In this document: piece by piece, positions 35,657-45,493 of the stretch | Layout of the letters: each line of letters starts with the position of its first letter | How positions within the stretch are numbered: the first letter of the stretch is position 1 | Assembly: GCA_010672585.1 (NCBI GenBank) | Contig: JAAHGF010000020.1 | Span: 89,826-153,825, forward strand | Reading direction: 5' to 3' | Length of the DNA: 64,000 nt | DNA from: Okeania sp. SIO1I7 | Lineage (GTDB): Bacteria; Cyanobacteriota; Cyanobacteriia; Cyanobacteriales; Microcoleaceae | The notes under the pieces: model-generated | The model's database searches: none | What the model was told of the DNA's origin: nothing | Seen by the model: the letters and a program-made list of their open reading frames with translations, nothing else | Made by a program: the position numbers and the translations under genes

Positions 35657-36708
35657 TAATAAGAACTAATATTTAACATTCGCCTAATCTGTTTCACATA
35701 TTGATAAATGTCAGGTAAACGTTTATAAATAGCAGACGCTTTTAAATAAATCTTATAAGGAACAGCAGGACTACTAGAAACAATTTCTCCAGCAGCAACA
35801 TCATTATGAACACCTGCTTGAGCAGTAGCGATCGCTCCATCTCCAATTTTTGCTTGATTAGCAATACCCACTTGACCTGCCAAAATTACATTCTCGCCAA
35901 GTTTCACCCCACCAGCTAGACCAACCTGAGCGGCCAAAGCACAGTTTTTCCCAATTTGACAACCATGACCAACCTGCACCAAATTATCCAACTTCGTATT
36001 TTTGCCAATTCTAGTTTCTCCCACTGCGGGGCGATCGATAGTAGTATTGCCACCAACTTCAACCCCATCTTCCAAAACCACTCTGCCAGACTGTTCCATT
36101 TTATACCAACCTTCTTGAGTGGGCACAAAACCAAAACCTTCTCCACCAATAACCGCTCCACTATGAATCACACAACCATTCCCAATTTGACTACGTTCAT
36201 GAATCGAACAGTTGGCGTGTAAAACAGAATTATCTCCTATTTCCACATCTGGATAAATTACCACATTTGGATAAATACAAACATTATCCCCAATTTTTAC
36301 CCCCCCATCAACCACAACATGAGGGCCAAGATAAACATTTTTTCCTATTTCCGCTGTTGAGTGAATAACAGCAGTGCCATGAATTTCTCGAATAGGTTGA
36401 AAAGGTTGATAAAAAAGAGCGATCGCCTTGGCAAATAATAATCTCGGTTCTTTTCCTGCTACCCAATCAATACCACGTTCACTTGCCTGGGTTTGTAGAG
36501 TCTCATCCATCGGCAAAATCAAAGCACTAGCATTTGTCGTGCCTAAATAACTGGCAAATTTTGCTCCTTCTATATAACTAAGAGTACCTACCACTGCTTC
36601 ATCCACTGGGGCCACACCTGTAATATCTGGGGCCACACCATTAGTTTTTTCTAGACTACTAGCAATGGCCTCACAACCAAGCTGATTTACAAGTTCCCTA
36701 AATTTCAT
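35656..36708 (-). CDS. lpxD: UDP-3-O-acylglucosamine N-acyltransferase
   Basis: A 350-residue LpxD homologue. The N-terminal 100 residues form the uridine-binding domain. From about 100 to 320 there is a left-handed beta-helix of hexapeptide repeats (IGKNVYLGPHVVVDGGVKIG, IGDNVCIYPNVVI). The catalytic His is in LVQVGHGCQIG. It transfers a hydroxyacyl chain to UDP-3-O-acyl-glucosamine in lipid A synthesis; many cyanobacteria keep lpxA-D though their lipid A is simple. Not in an lpx operon here. Confidence 0.95.
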   Translation of the reverse strand: MKFRELVNQLGCEAIASSLEKTNGVAPDITGVAPVDEAVVGTLSYIEGAKFASYLGTTNASALILPMDETLQTQASERGIDWVAGKEPRLLFAKAIALFYQPFQPIREIHGTAVIHSTAEIGKNVYLGPHVVVDGGVKIGDNVCIYPNVVIYPDVEIGDNSVLHANCSIHERSQIGNGCVIHSGAVIGGEGFGFVPTQEGWYKMEQSGRVVLEDGVEVGGNTTIDRPAVGETRIGKNTKLDNLVQVGHGCQIGKNCALAAQVGLAGGVKLGENVILAGQVGIANQAKIGDGAIATAQAGVHNDVAAGEIVSSSPAVPYKIYLKASAIYKRLPDIYQYVKQIRRMLNISSY

Positions 36709-36976
36709 TATTTTCCACTTGTAGCAAATACCCTTGAACTATTACCATTTTTCCGCAAAAAAATAAACCCAAGTCCAGGGAAGGCAGAGGGCAGAAGGCA
36801 GAAGGGAAAGAAAAGTTCAAAGGGAGAAGTTTTTTTATAACTGATTATCCTAACATGATATCATACCATTTTTCTGCCAAAAAATAAACCCAAGTCCATC
36901 GTTGTTCATCAACTGGAGATTTGGGTTAAATATTCTTATTTGAAATACTAAAATTTTTGTTATGTATCACGCCTTC

Positions 36977-37054
36977 GATCCCCCTCCCGTCCCCCTTGTC
37001 AAGGGGGAAGCTAGATGTTGCTTCACTTTTTGTTGAACGGGAGTTAGGGGAGAT
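36977..37054. repeat. C/G-run repeat (intergenic)
   Basis: GATCCCCCTCCCGTCCCCCT and AAGGGGGAAGCTAGATGT resemble the repeat that entered the STAND gene at 23648. The rest of 36709-37130 has no gene; GGCAGAAGGCAGA heptamers lie near 36785. Confidence 0.8.
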
Positions 37055-37130
37055 TTCCCGTAGCATTCTTTTTCATATTTCATAGAAGTCGAGACAAAAT
37101 ACTTGAAAGCTAATTTTGCCTAAATCTAAT

Positions 37131-37448
37131 TTATTTGACAGAAACAGCATCTACATCAACTGTGGTATCAGTAGTTGAGTCTTTATCCTTAATATCCGGT
37201 GCAACTGCTACATCTTTTTTACCGCGACGTAACTTGATAAATTCAACTGCCATTTGAGAAACTTCTGCCACCAAGAGAGTTACAATAGCAACATCATCAA
37301 TTTGTCCTGCAATTGGGATAAAATCGGGAGAGATGTCAAAAGGACTCAATACATAAGCCAATGTTCCGGCAATAATCCACCAACGATATTTAGGATTACG
37401 GATAGTATTACGATACCAAGTATATAGAGATTGAATGGAAAAACTCAT
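37131..37448 (-). CDS. YkvA family protein (DUF1232)
   Basis: A 105-residue membrane protein of the DUF1232/YkvA type: KYRWWIIAGTLAYVLSPFDI-SPDFIPIAGQIDDVAIVTLL, with the typical YxxSPxDxIPD loop between two short hydrophobic helices. Function unknown. The C-terminal tail is Asp/Thr-rich. ATG at 37448. Confidence 0.85.
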   Translation of the reverse strand: MSFSIQSLYTWYRNTIRNPKYRWWIIAGTLAYVLSPFDISPDFIPIAGQIDDVAIVTLLVAEVSQMAVEFIKLRRGKKDVAVAPDIKDKDSTTDTTVDVDAVSVK

Positions 37449-37502
37449 TTAATTATCCTTAAACTTAAGAGGATATCTGAAAAGTTTTTTGATACTGAAT
37501 TT

Positions 37503-37583
37503 TGCCCCCCTTGCCCCCCAACTTTGGGGGGAACAAGAAATTTGCTTCTAAAAGTCCCCCAAAATTGGGGGATTTAGGGGGCT
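37503..37583. repeat. CCCCC/GGGGG palindromic repeat
   Basis: Runs CCCCCCTTGCCCCCCAACTT and TTGGGGGATTTAGGGGGC are inverted copies of one another, as at 58621-58652 and 43960-44160. The rest of 37449-37901 holds AAGTCAG heptamers and no gene. Confidence 0.75.
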
Positions 37584-37901
37584 TGAGTGTAGCAAATGAG
37601 ACTTCTCAGACAACCTCTAAAACTTACTTACATTTTTAATAATGGCAGAATTTTAAGCAGTATGGCAATGTCAGTATCCACCATCAGTTTTTACAGAAAT
37701 TTCTACACTTAAAATTAAGGAATTTTGTTATGGGAGTTTGGGGAGTTTCACTAAAGTCAGAAGTCAGAAGTCAAAAGTCAGAAGTGATATTTTTAGTAGT
37801 GTACAAGTAGTGATTTTTGCAGTTAAGCTCCTTTGAAAATAAGGGCGTTGCATAAATGCGGAACGTGGGTTTAATAGTTTTGTGGAAGAAAAAGCGATAG
37901 A

Positions 37902-38258
37902 TTAGGGAATCAATACATGGACTATCTCGAAAGTTGTCGAGCCAATATTTTTCAATGTGTAGCTTGATGGGTTTGTATGCCAACAGATTTCTCCTGGCTT
38001 GAAATCTTTTGTTTGTGACTTATCTGTTGGTGTTTCTATCTCTACTTTGCCTGGGGAAATTGCAACAGTAAGGAATGGGAAGTTGTGAGTCAATGGTTTT
38101 GTTGATGCACCTGGTTCGAGCTTTAATTGATAAACACGCATTGGCTCTTTGTCAAGGATAATCTCATGTCCAGGCCAATTATCGGTTGCCAGGAGGTTAT
38201 TTAACCGGATTTGATATGACAGGCGATCGCCTGTCCCCCGTGTAAAAATACAAAGCAA
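37902..38258 (-). pseudogene. cupin protein fragment, 5' end replaced by a repeat
   Basis: The 118-codon frame has a cupin-like core: EPMRVYQLKLEPGASTKP..HNFPFLTVAISPGKVEIETP and KPGEICWHTNPSS. Its first 25 codons, LCIFTRGTGDRLSYQIRLNN, come from a HIP1 site and the ATCAAATCCGGTT repeat end, not from the family. The N-terminal part of the fold, including probable metal-binding His, is thus missing or altered. It might still be translated from an internal start such as MRVYQL. It lies downstream of the TIM-barrel and GMC genes, which are also damaged. Confidence 0.55.
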
Positions 38259-38675
38259 AAGATAAGTATAAACACAAGAAAGAGCGAAATAATTCTTTTG
38301 TTAGGTAATATAGCAATGAGCGCTCAGGTATTTACAATGTCCAGCTCAAAGTGCAGTAAGTGAAAAGGTATACAAAAAATAATGTGTAAATATGCCAGCG
38401 CACATTGCTATAATATCAAATCCGTGAAGATTGAACATAAAAAAAATCTGCAGTTGTCATAACTACGCTCATCTTTGTAATTCTTTCTCCTCCTGACTCC
38501 TGACTTCTGACTTCCCCTCCTGGGAGGGGGTGGGTTTACTCCTCCTGAATTAACCATTCTATGGCTGTTTAACCGGATTTGATATAATTTGATCGCGAGC
38601 GCAATTGCAATAAAAAATGTTTTTAGGTAATAGTCAGAGTTAACTTTATTGACTTAACTATTACCCCAATAGCAG
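38259..38675. other. gap without a gene
   Basis: A+T-rich. It has two AACCGGATTTGATAT element ends (38206, 38574) and CTCCTGACT heptamers near 38485. Nothing else seen. Confidence 0.5.
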
Positions 38676-39452
38676 TTAGGAATTGCCTAGAACTTTTGTA
38701 ATTTCCTCTTTAGTTACTTCGATAGCTTTCTTGGCAATGTCGTAAGCACTTGGATATCCATTAGGGTTATCTTGCCCTGGTATCCAAAACTTGCGTCGAG
38801 ACAGACGCAGGGAGTCAACAAAAGCAGGAACGGCATTGAAAATTTCTATAGCAATTGGTCCGTTATACACTTCTAAAACTGGTGTGAGAAAATCCTGCCA
38901 GGGTAGCCAACTGGTATGAATTGCACCACGATCAGGAGGTGAAACTTGAATATAATATAGCCATTGTTTTGCAGCTAAATCCTTAACTTGTTGTGAGAAT
39001 ATTTCTGGTCCATCTCCATCTAATGTTTCATGGGCGCTATCAATTACAACTCCTACTTGTTTACTTTCAACACCTTTAAAAAATTCTTTCAATTGAGATA
39101 ATTTATTCGGTCCAGGAGTTTCCCAATGAGTAATAGGTTCTACGCCTAATTTGACATTTTTTCCCTCAGCATATTCGCCTAATTCGTTGAAAATAGGTTG
39201 TGCATTTTGATAGCGTAGTGCTAAATCTTCTTGTAGTCGATCGCTCCAGATAGGCTCATTAAAATCTGTAGTAGGGAAAACACCATAGGGAATAACAATT
39301 GGACCCATCATAATTTCACCCCTTAAAGCGGCTGTAATATCAACCCTTGATTTCAGATATTTCAGTGCTTTTTGCCGTTGTTCGGGATAGGAGGAACTAG
39401 GATCGAAAGTTCTGGTTGCTCCTACATTGGTGGATATTTTCACATCGGACAA
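38676..39452 (-). CDS. sugar isomerase/epimerase-like TIM barrel, 5' truncated
   Basis: 258 residues from a TTG at 39452. The frame is open further to a TGA near 39497 with the plausible protein text VQELRQYIDDQGL, but no ATG exists, so the N-terminal strand(s) of the barrel are missing. The rest is a xylose isomerase-like (AP endonuclease family 2) barrel with its metal ligands in LGVEPITHWE, VVIDSAHE and IAIEIFNA. Related proteins act on keto sugars. It lies 123 bp downstream of a GMC oxidoreductase on the same strand, an arrangement that suggests sugar oxidation and rearrangement. Probably a non-functional or altered gene. Confidence 0.65.
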   Translation of the reverse strand: MSDVKISTNVGATRTFDPSSSYPEQRQKALKYLKSRVDITAALRGEIMMGPIVIPYGVFPTTDFNEPIWSDRLQEDLALRYQNAQPIFNELGEYAEGKNVKLGVEPITHWETPGPNKLSQLKEFFKGVESKQVGVVIDSAHETLDGDGPEIFSQQVKDLAAKQWLYYIQVSPPDRGAIHTSWLPWQDFLTPVLEVYNGPIAIEIFNAVPAFVDSLRLSRRKFWIPGQDNPNGYPSAYDIAKKAIEVTKEEITKVLGNS

Positions 39453-39574
39453 CCCTTGATCGTCTATATATTGCCTTAACTCCTGTACTTTGGTTCATTA
39501 GCCATAAATAAATAATACCTCTGCTGACGATATTTTCAAGAGTTGTGTATACGATTTGTTGTTGGTAATATTCT

Positions 39575-41451
39575 TCAGCTTAAATCCCTAAGCATCTGTC
39601 TAGAAGCCAACAAAGCCAGGGCTGCAATACTTAATGTTGTATTAGCAGCGCCAATAGAGGGCATACTTCCCGCACCGAGTAGGTAGAGATTCTCATGATC
39701 CCAGGAACGCTGATTCTTATCGACAACCGAATTGTTTTTGGTTGTTCCCATTACATGAGTTCCTGAAAAGTGGTTTCCTCCTCGGAACCAGTAGCCTTCA
39801 CCCTCGTACTCAAAATAGGCGGGGTCTGACTTATCATAGTGGGTATAATCTTCTGCTCCCAAAAACTCGAATATCTGACGAGAAAGATTTCGGGCATAGG
39901 CCATTGTCTTTTTAGAGTAATCAGGTATGTCAAAGTGAATGATGGGGCGATAATTTCCCAATTGATCTTTATAATGCGGATCGATGGTGACTCGGTTATT
40001 AGGATCGGCGGGTAATTCGCACATGAAGGCTAACAGTAGCTGCCGTGAAATTCGATCGATTAGTTCATTGCGAAGTTCCCATCCATACTTACGCTTGTTA
40101 TCAACAGCATCTCGTACCACATCAGTCGCAGCAGTACCAGACCATCCCCAACCATCATTGTGGATATCAATTGCAAATGCAGCTTGTTGCTTACGAAATT
40201 TACCGTAACGAAATGTGTTGATTCCTGATGTTACAAGAGGACCGCGCATGGTGCCAGTATTTTTAGGCATCAAAGCCCAAGCTAAGATAAAGGGGTGATC
40301 CATCAAATTGCAGCCCATCAGCCCACTGGTACTGGGCAAATTAGAAGCGAGCATGAGCCGAGCGTTTTCTACTGCACCGGCTGCTAAGACGAATAAACTA
40401 CCCTTAACAGTACCAACAGTGTGCTGGGGAGAGCTTTTATCCCGATAGTGCTTATAATGAATAGCGACAACATGACCATTTTCCGGATCTATTTCTACCC
40501 GGGAGGCTACAGCTTGGGGTAGTAGATGTACGGGTTCTTGAGCAGGCTTGATTGTATTTAAGGTTTTACGAGCATCGTACTTCGCTTGAACTGGACAGAT
40601 GGGTACGCAGTTCGCGTTTCCTTGGCATCGTTCTCCATATTCAACGGGGTTGACACTGGCAATTCCTTCAGGAACGAAATCGATATCTGTACCACCGCCT
40701 TCATGGGGAAACTTTTTATAATCGGGGTTCGGTTCGCTTCGCTATTGCGGCCCTGGAGAAAAGTGCTGAGTTTTAATTCTTTTTCTTCGCTATCTTCACC
40801 TTCACCGATTGAAACGCGTTGATTTATGAGCGACAGACCGATTTTAAGCCCTTTATCAACTTGCTTATCCAAGTAAGAAGGGGGAAGCTTTCTCATGGGG
40901 AAGACGTAGCCCTCTTCAAAGCGTGCACCCAGTTCTTTTTGTTCTTCTACGTCTCCGGCAACCCCAATCTCATACTCAGCATCACGGTAGTAGGGCTGAA
41001 GTTCTTCATAGGAAATCGGCCAGTCAAGACCTTGTCCGTAGTTCTTGCGTAACTCGAAATCTTCGGGTAACATCCGTATAGTTTTCCCTTCCCAGTGCAT
41101 GGTTGTTCCACCCAGAATCCTTGTATAGGAACCACTTAGAGGTAGAGGACCTTTTTCTTCAAAATAGCCATATAAACCATCAGTGGGACTAGGAGCATTG
41201 GGATTATAGGGATATGGAGAGTTGGGGTTTTTGTTCACAGCACTGTAGAAGGTTTCAATGTAATTTTGAAAGCCTTTGAGGGTAAAACCCTCACCAGTTC
41301 CTGCTTCAAGAATTAAAACGTTCTTCCCCTGTTGGCTTAATTGTTTGGCTACAATGGCTCCGGCGACTCCCGCGCCAACGATTACAGCATCGTATTTGGT
41401 TTTAGAGACAGTCTCGGAATCAACTATTAATATCGTCTTATTTTGACCCAT
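39575..41451 (-). pseudogene. GMC-family oxidoreductase, frameshifted by a 5-bp duplication
   Basis: The N-terminal part (41451 to about 40740) has the FAD Rossmann motif YDAVIVGAGVAGAIVAKQL and reads well to LQGRNSE. There TTCGC is doubled (40733-40742 on the plus strand) and the frame shifts. Removing 5 bp restores NPDYKKFPHEGGGTDIDFVP, GERCQGNANCVPICPVQAKY and VLAAGAVENARLMLASNLPS, continuing to 39575 with the GMC C-terminal domain (GTHVMGTTKNNS, NLYLLGAGSMPSIGAANTT). The intact protein would be about 620 residues, resembling choline-dehydrogenase-like and glucoside 3-dehydrogenase-like enzymes. The N- and C-halves each remain open, but neither makes a full active site. Confidence 0.88.
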
Positions 41452-41771
41452 CTGTTATTCCTCGGCAATTAGCACATCCATTAAATACATTGACAGAAAT
41501 TTGCCTCATATAAACATTGAGATTTGAGTAAGTTTATGTAGAAATATTAATGATCTAATAATTATCTTGACAAGCAAAAAATCCCATGAGTGAGGTATTA
41601 TGATTCTGATGATTATCTTGACAAGTAAAAAATTTCATTAGCGAGGTATGAATCAATTATCTAAACAACATAGCTGATAGCTGACGGCTGACTGCTGAAT
41701 GCTTACATTAACCGTTCTTAGAAACCTACGATTATCTATATAAATCTATGATTTTCTCTAAACAATCTGTT
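41452..41771. other. gap between GMC and tnpB remnants
   Basis: Contains two similar ATTATCTTGACAAG repeats (41561, 41618) and an AGCTGATAGCTGACGGCTGA run (41670-41690). It has no gene; the 3' part of any tnpB guide-RNA region would lie here. Confidence 0.4.
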
Positions 41772-42961
41772 CTATTCCTGTTTCAACCTGGCAACGTCGG
41801 CGTTATCCAGTCCACAGGCTGTCACGGACGTTCGCGTTAGCGTTGCGGAGCAAACTGCCCGCCATAGCTAAATTTAACGCTGCATTCAAGTCTCGTTCGC
41901 GCTAGCGTTGCGGAGCAATCACAGCTAAAATTGCAGTGTTCACAATTGAAAACGCGCTCTGATAACAACAGAGACTCTTTAACAGCTCCACACCTACTGC
42001 AAGTCTTAGAGCTAGGAAACCATCTATCAATAATGATTAGCTCAGAACCGTATAACTCACATTTGTACTCTAACTGTCTTCTGAATTCGTAAAAACCCAT
42101 ATCAGCAACTGCTGCCGCCAACTTATGATTTGCCATCATTCCTGATATATTGAGGTCTTCTATTACTATTTGGCTGTGGTTTTTAGCCAAATAAGTAGTA
42201 AGTTTATGCAATGTATCTTTTCTGATGTTGGCTATTTGGCTATGCACTCGAGCTATCTTAAGTTGAGCTTTTTTCCAGTTATTAGAAAACTTGACTTTAT
42301 TTCGGTTCAAGTATTGCAACCGGGAAAGTTTGGCTTCTAACTTTCTATAAGATTTAGCACCAGGAAATACTTCGCCAGTGGATAATGTTGCTAAAGATTT
42401 TATTCCTAAATCTACACCAACTACATCTACTGATTTTTCAGTAATTTGAGTTTCTGTATCTGTTTTGAAACTAATAAACCATCTATCAGCTTTCCTGCTA
42501 ATAGTTACAGATTTAGGAGTTACATTATCTGGTAAAATTTCATAAGTTTTCACCCATCCAATTCTTGGTAATTTAATCTGATTAAAACTTACTGATATTG
42601 AACCATCTAAAGTAAAGCTATCATCTTTGCCTTTTTTCTTGAATTTAGGTTGACCAGACACTTTGGTAAAACAGCGTTTCCAACTATTGGATAAATACCT
42701 CAAAGCATACTGAGGTGCACATTTAGAAACCTCGTAGTACCAATAGTTATTTGGTTTAACCATTGCTACCAAAAGTTTATGGAGGTCGATTGCAGTAGGA
42801 AATTTCAGCTTACTATTAGGATTATGCTGGTTATGGTTTAAGATATTTTTAGTTAACCACAAACCCCAATTGTAAGCATGACGCGCTACACCCGCGTGTT
42901 TAGCTAGCAATGTTTTTTGGTGGTTATTTGGATGTAACTCAGTATGATGTCCAAGTAGCAT
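41772..42961 (-). pseudogene. tnpB: TnpB (IS605-type RNA-guided nuclease) with two 22-bp insertions
   Basis: Start is best set at ATG 42961 (MLLGHHTELHPNN..), not 43009. It holds RuvC-I GVDLGIKSLA, RuvC-II IVIEDLN and the zinc finger CSRCG...CEHC. After SCD the frame is broken by a 22-bp element (41896-41917), and again by a near-identical one at 41831-41852 (one mismatch). Deleting both restores DRDLNAALNLAMAGSSVTAC-GLDNADVARLKQE with a stop at 41772, a normal TnpB tail that includes the RuvC-III Asp. As it stands the protein ends SYGGQFAPQR and lacks that Asp, so it should be catalytically dead. No tnpA is present. The hairpin CTGG..AACG..CGTT..CCAG at 41790-41812 might belong to the guide-RNA end. 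Confidence 0.88.
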
Positions 42962-43012
42962 AATACAGATAATCCTAGATTTTAATAGATAATACCAGAT
43001 TTTAGCCAACAG

Positions 43013-43921
43013 TTACAAGCCCTTCATCTCAACCAAAAAATTTGTCACTCTTTGTAAATAATTTTCCCGATCTTCTAACATAGGAAAATGAGCTGTATTT
43101 GGCATAATACTTAATTCTATTTTTTCATTTAATTCTGCTGCTTGCCTACCCATTTCTGCGGGAATAATTTGGTCATATTCGCCAGCTACTAATAAAGTAG
43201 GTACTGTAAATTTTTTAAATTGTTCTGGTAACCATTCTGTGGCTTCTTTACTTACGGAAGTTAAAACTGTGCCATAGGCAGCATCAAAATCTGCTAATAA
43301 AAAGTCTTCTAAAAATGTACGACTAATACTATCAGGCAGAGATTTATATAAAAATCTTGCCATAAATATGCGGCTCATAAATGGAATTTGTACTAGCCAT
43401 TTGGGGCGAAACATGACTACATAACGACTAAATTTATGAAAGGTTGTAAATGTTTTTTCATCATATTCAAAAATACCGCTACAAGTTAAGATTGCTTTTT
43501 CTACTCTCTCTGGATACATATTCAAAAATAAGGCAGCAATAGAACCTCCCATAGAATGAGCATTAATATAAACTTTCTCTAAATTTAAAGCATCAAGTAA
43601 AATTGCTAAATCTTCTGCATAACCGACTAATTCATATTTTTCTGTAGGATTTTTTGAGGATTTTAAAAGAGTTTTTTCCTCAGTAGTAGAAGGTTGAGGT
43701 AAACATGAACGTCCAAATCCTCGTAAGTCATAAATTAAACAATCAAACTGACTAGAAAGTTCCTTAGCTGTACTTTCCCAGTATCTACCAGAACCTCCCC
43801 ATCCGTGGAGAAATACCATTACTGGTTTTGATTTTTCTGTGGAATTTGATGTCTTTATCCACTCATAGTAATGTTCAACGCCATTAATATTTATATAAGA
43901 TGTTTTTTCTGTTGTATTCAC
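43013..43921 (-). CDS. alpha/beta hydrolase
   Basis: A 302-residue alpha/beta hydrolase. The oxyanion segment VMVFLHGWGGSG is near 35, the nucleophile elbow NAHSMGGS near 122, the acid probably Asp in AGEYDQIIP, and the His in NTAHFPMLED near the C-terminus. All three catalytic residues are present. Substrate unknown; BphD-like and lipase-like proteins share this layout. ATG at 43921. Confidence 0.9.
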   Translation of the reverse strand: MNTTEKTSYININGVEHYYEWIKTSNSTEKSKPVMVFLHGWGGSGRYWESTAKELSSQFDCLIYDLRGFGRSCLPQPSTTEEKTLLKSSKNPTEKYELVGYAEDLAILLDALNLEKVYINAHSMGGSIAALFLNMYPERVEKAILTCSGIFEYDEKTFTTFHKFSRYVVMFRPKWLVQIPFMSRIFMARFLYKSLPDSISRTFLEDFLLADFDAAYGTVLTSVSKEATEWLPEQFKKFTVPTLLVAGEYDQIIPAEMGRQAAELNEKIELSIMPNTAHFPMLEDRENYLQRVTNFLVEMKGL

Positions 43922-43959
43922 CCTAAATTACTCCTATAAAAAATACTTTATTCTTTCAA

Positions 43960-44370
43960 GCCCCCGCGCATCCCCCAATTTAGGGGGACTTTTAGGACCA
44001 AATTGACTCTTGTTCCCCATTCAACAAAAAGCGCAGCAACATCTGGCTTCCCATTCTTCAAAAGCGCAGCAACATCTGGCCTCCCCCTTTCCAAGGGGGA
44101 CGGGAGGGGGATAAAAAGGGGGACGGGAGGGGGATTAACTTTGTTGGGGGGCTAGGGGGGCCAAATTCAGTTACGCTGACACGCCTAAGTAGGTAGGTTG
44201 GGTTGTAGTTTGCTTCCGCGTATCAGTACGGCAGTGTTAGCGGAGCTTCCCGAAGGGAAACCCAACAAAACCTTACTACTTTACTACTGTTGGGTTTCGT
44301 TCCTCAACCCAACCTACTGGCTTTACAGCAGTTTTCATCACAGTAGGGGCGATTCGCGAATCGCCCCTAC
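43960..44370. repeat. cluster of C/G-run repeats and a 28-bp palindrome
   Basis: 43960-44160 has several units of CCCCCTTTCCAAGGGGGACGG and AAAGCGCAGCAACATCTGGC, related to the repeat inside the STAND gene. 44190-44330 holds an inverted GGTTGGGTT...AACCCAACC pair. 44343-44370 is the palindrome GTAGGGGCGATTCG/CGAATCGCCCCTAC. No gene in 43922-44398. Confidence 0.85.
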
Positions 44371-44398
44371 AGGTTTTTAATGATGAAAGAGATATCTA

Positions 44399-44974
44399 TT
44401 ATTTATACTTGGAAAATTCTTGATACTTTTCCAAAATTTGACTAATAAATTCCTTAACTGTTGCTGGTGAGGCTGTTTTTAATTGGGCACTGTTTTGATG
44501 CAACCACCAACCTCTAGTAGTTTGGGGCGATCGCCAGATTTCCAAATGTTCTACAGATGGATGGGCATAAAAACTTTCATCCACAGTCCCCAAATGTCCC
44601 CAACTCCAATGGGTAAAATAGTCGTGACTCACTTTATATATGGGAAAGTTTCCCTCTACAGGCATTCCCCACCCATCAATAGCAACAAAGGCTTTGACTT
44701 GTCCACCCCGTAGTTGCCAACCCCAAGCTGCTCCCACTGCTCCTACTACTCCAGCACTAAAGGCAATAAATAATAGTGGCACATTTTTAGTTAACTGTTT
44801 TTTTATACATAAAAAGTTCAAAATGTCAATAGCAGAATAGGGAGAATAATCTTGAGTGGGACAAATTAACAGCTCTCCAGATTGAGAGAGACTTTGCCAA
44901 TGGACAAATAGTCCCTCCAAGAATTGCTCAGTTAACTTTGGGTTGTGCATTCCAGGACAAATTACTATAGTCAT
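44399..44974 (-). CDS. conserved hypothetical, alpha/beta-hydrolase-like
   Basis: A 191-residue protein that looks like a small conserved cyanobacterial family. It begins MTIVICPGMHNPKLTEQFL and has a possible nucleophile elbow, LFIAFSAGVVGAVG, near residue 90. The second half holds many Trp and His (THWSWGHLGTVDESFYAHPS, TTRGWWLHQ). No signal peptide. Likely an esterase-like fold, but the catalytic Asp/His pair cannot be placed with certainty. Confidence 0.7.
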   Translation of the reverse strand: MTIVICPGMHNPKLTEQFLEGLFVHWQSLSQSGELLICPTQDYSPYSAIDILNFLCIKKQLTKNVPLLFIAFSAGVVGAVGAAWGWQLRGGQVKAFVAIDGWGMPVEGNFPIYKVSHDYFTHWSWGHLGTVDESFYAHPSVEHLEIWRSPQTTRGWWLHQNSAQLKTASPATVKEFISQILEKYQEFSKYK

Positions 44975-45493
44975 CTTGAAGAAGGAAGAAGGAAGAAGGA
45001 AGGAAGTTATAAGTCAGGACTTACGCAGAACTGCCATATCTAGTAGGGGCGATTCGCGAATCGCCCTCTACAGATAGCGTTTTATCTAATAATTTGCGTA
45101 AGTCCTGAAGTTATAAGTTATAAGTCAAAAGTCAGAAGTAAGAAGGAAAAAAGAAGAAGGCTTTAGTTATCTAGGATAGAACTGAAGGATGGAAAAATCT
45201 GGCCTTGTCTGAGTCTTCAGCTTTTGATCAAAATAATTGAGTCATTTCAGTTATCAGTTATCAGTAAATCTGGCCTCCAATATTTTAATATAATCTCAAT
45301 TATTGTAGTACCCATCCCCCCGGAGGGGAGTGTTAAACTAGCACCAGAGTTTAATTACTCACTGTTGAGGAGGGGTTGCTTCCTTCCCTAGCTTTCTGTT
45401 CCGGAATGCTTTGCGCATTTGCAAAGCTGACCGCTGAAGTGCTGAAGTGCTAAACGCTTTTTAATTAATAATTCTAAAATCAAGGGAAAAAAC
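44975..45493. repeat. GAAGGAA array and AGGACTTACGC MITE-like element
   Basis: 44980-45005 is a GAAGGAA run. 45016-45106 is a 91-bp element, AGGACTTACGCAGAA...TTTGCGTAAGTCCT, that encloses a palindrome (45043-45071, GTAGGGGCGATTCG/CGAATCGCCCTCTAC). 45245-45266 is CAGTTATCAGTTATCAG. No gene in the gap. Confidence 0.85.
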
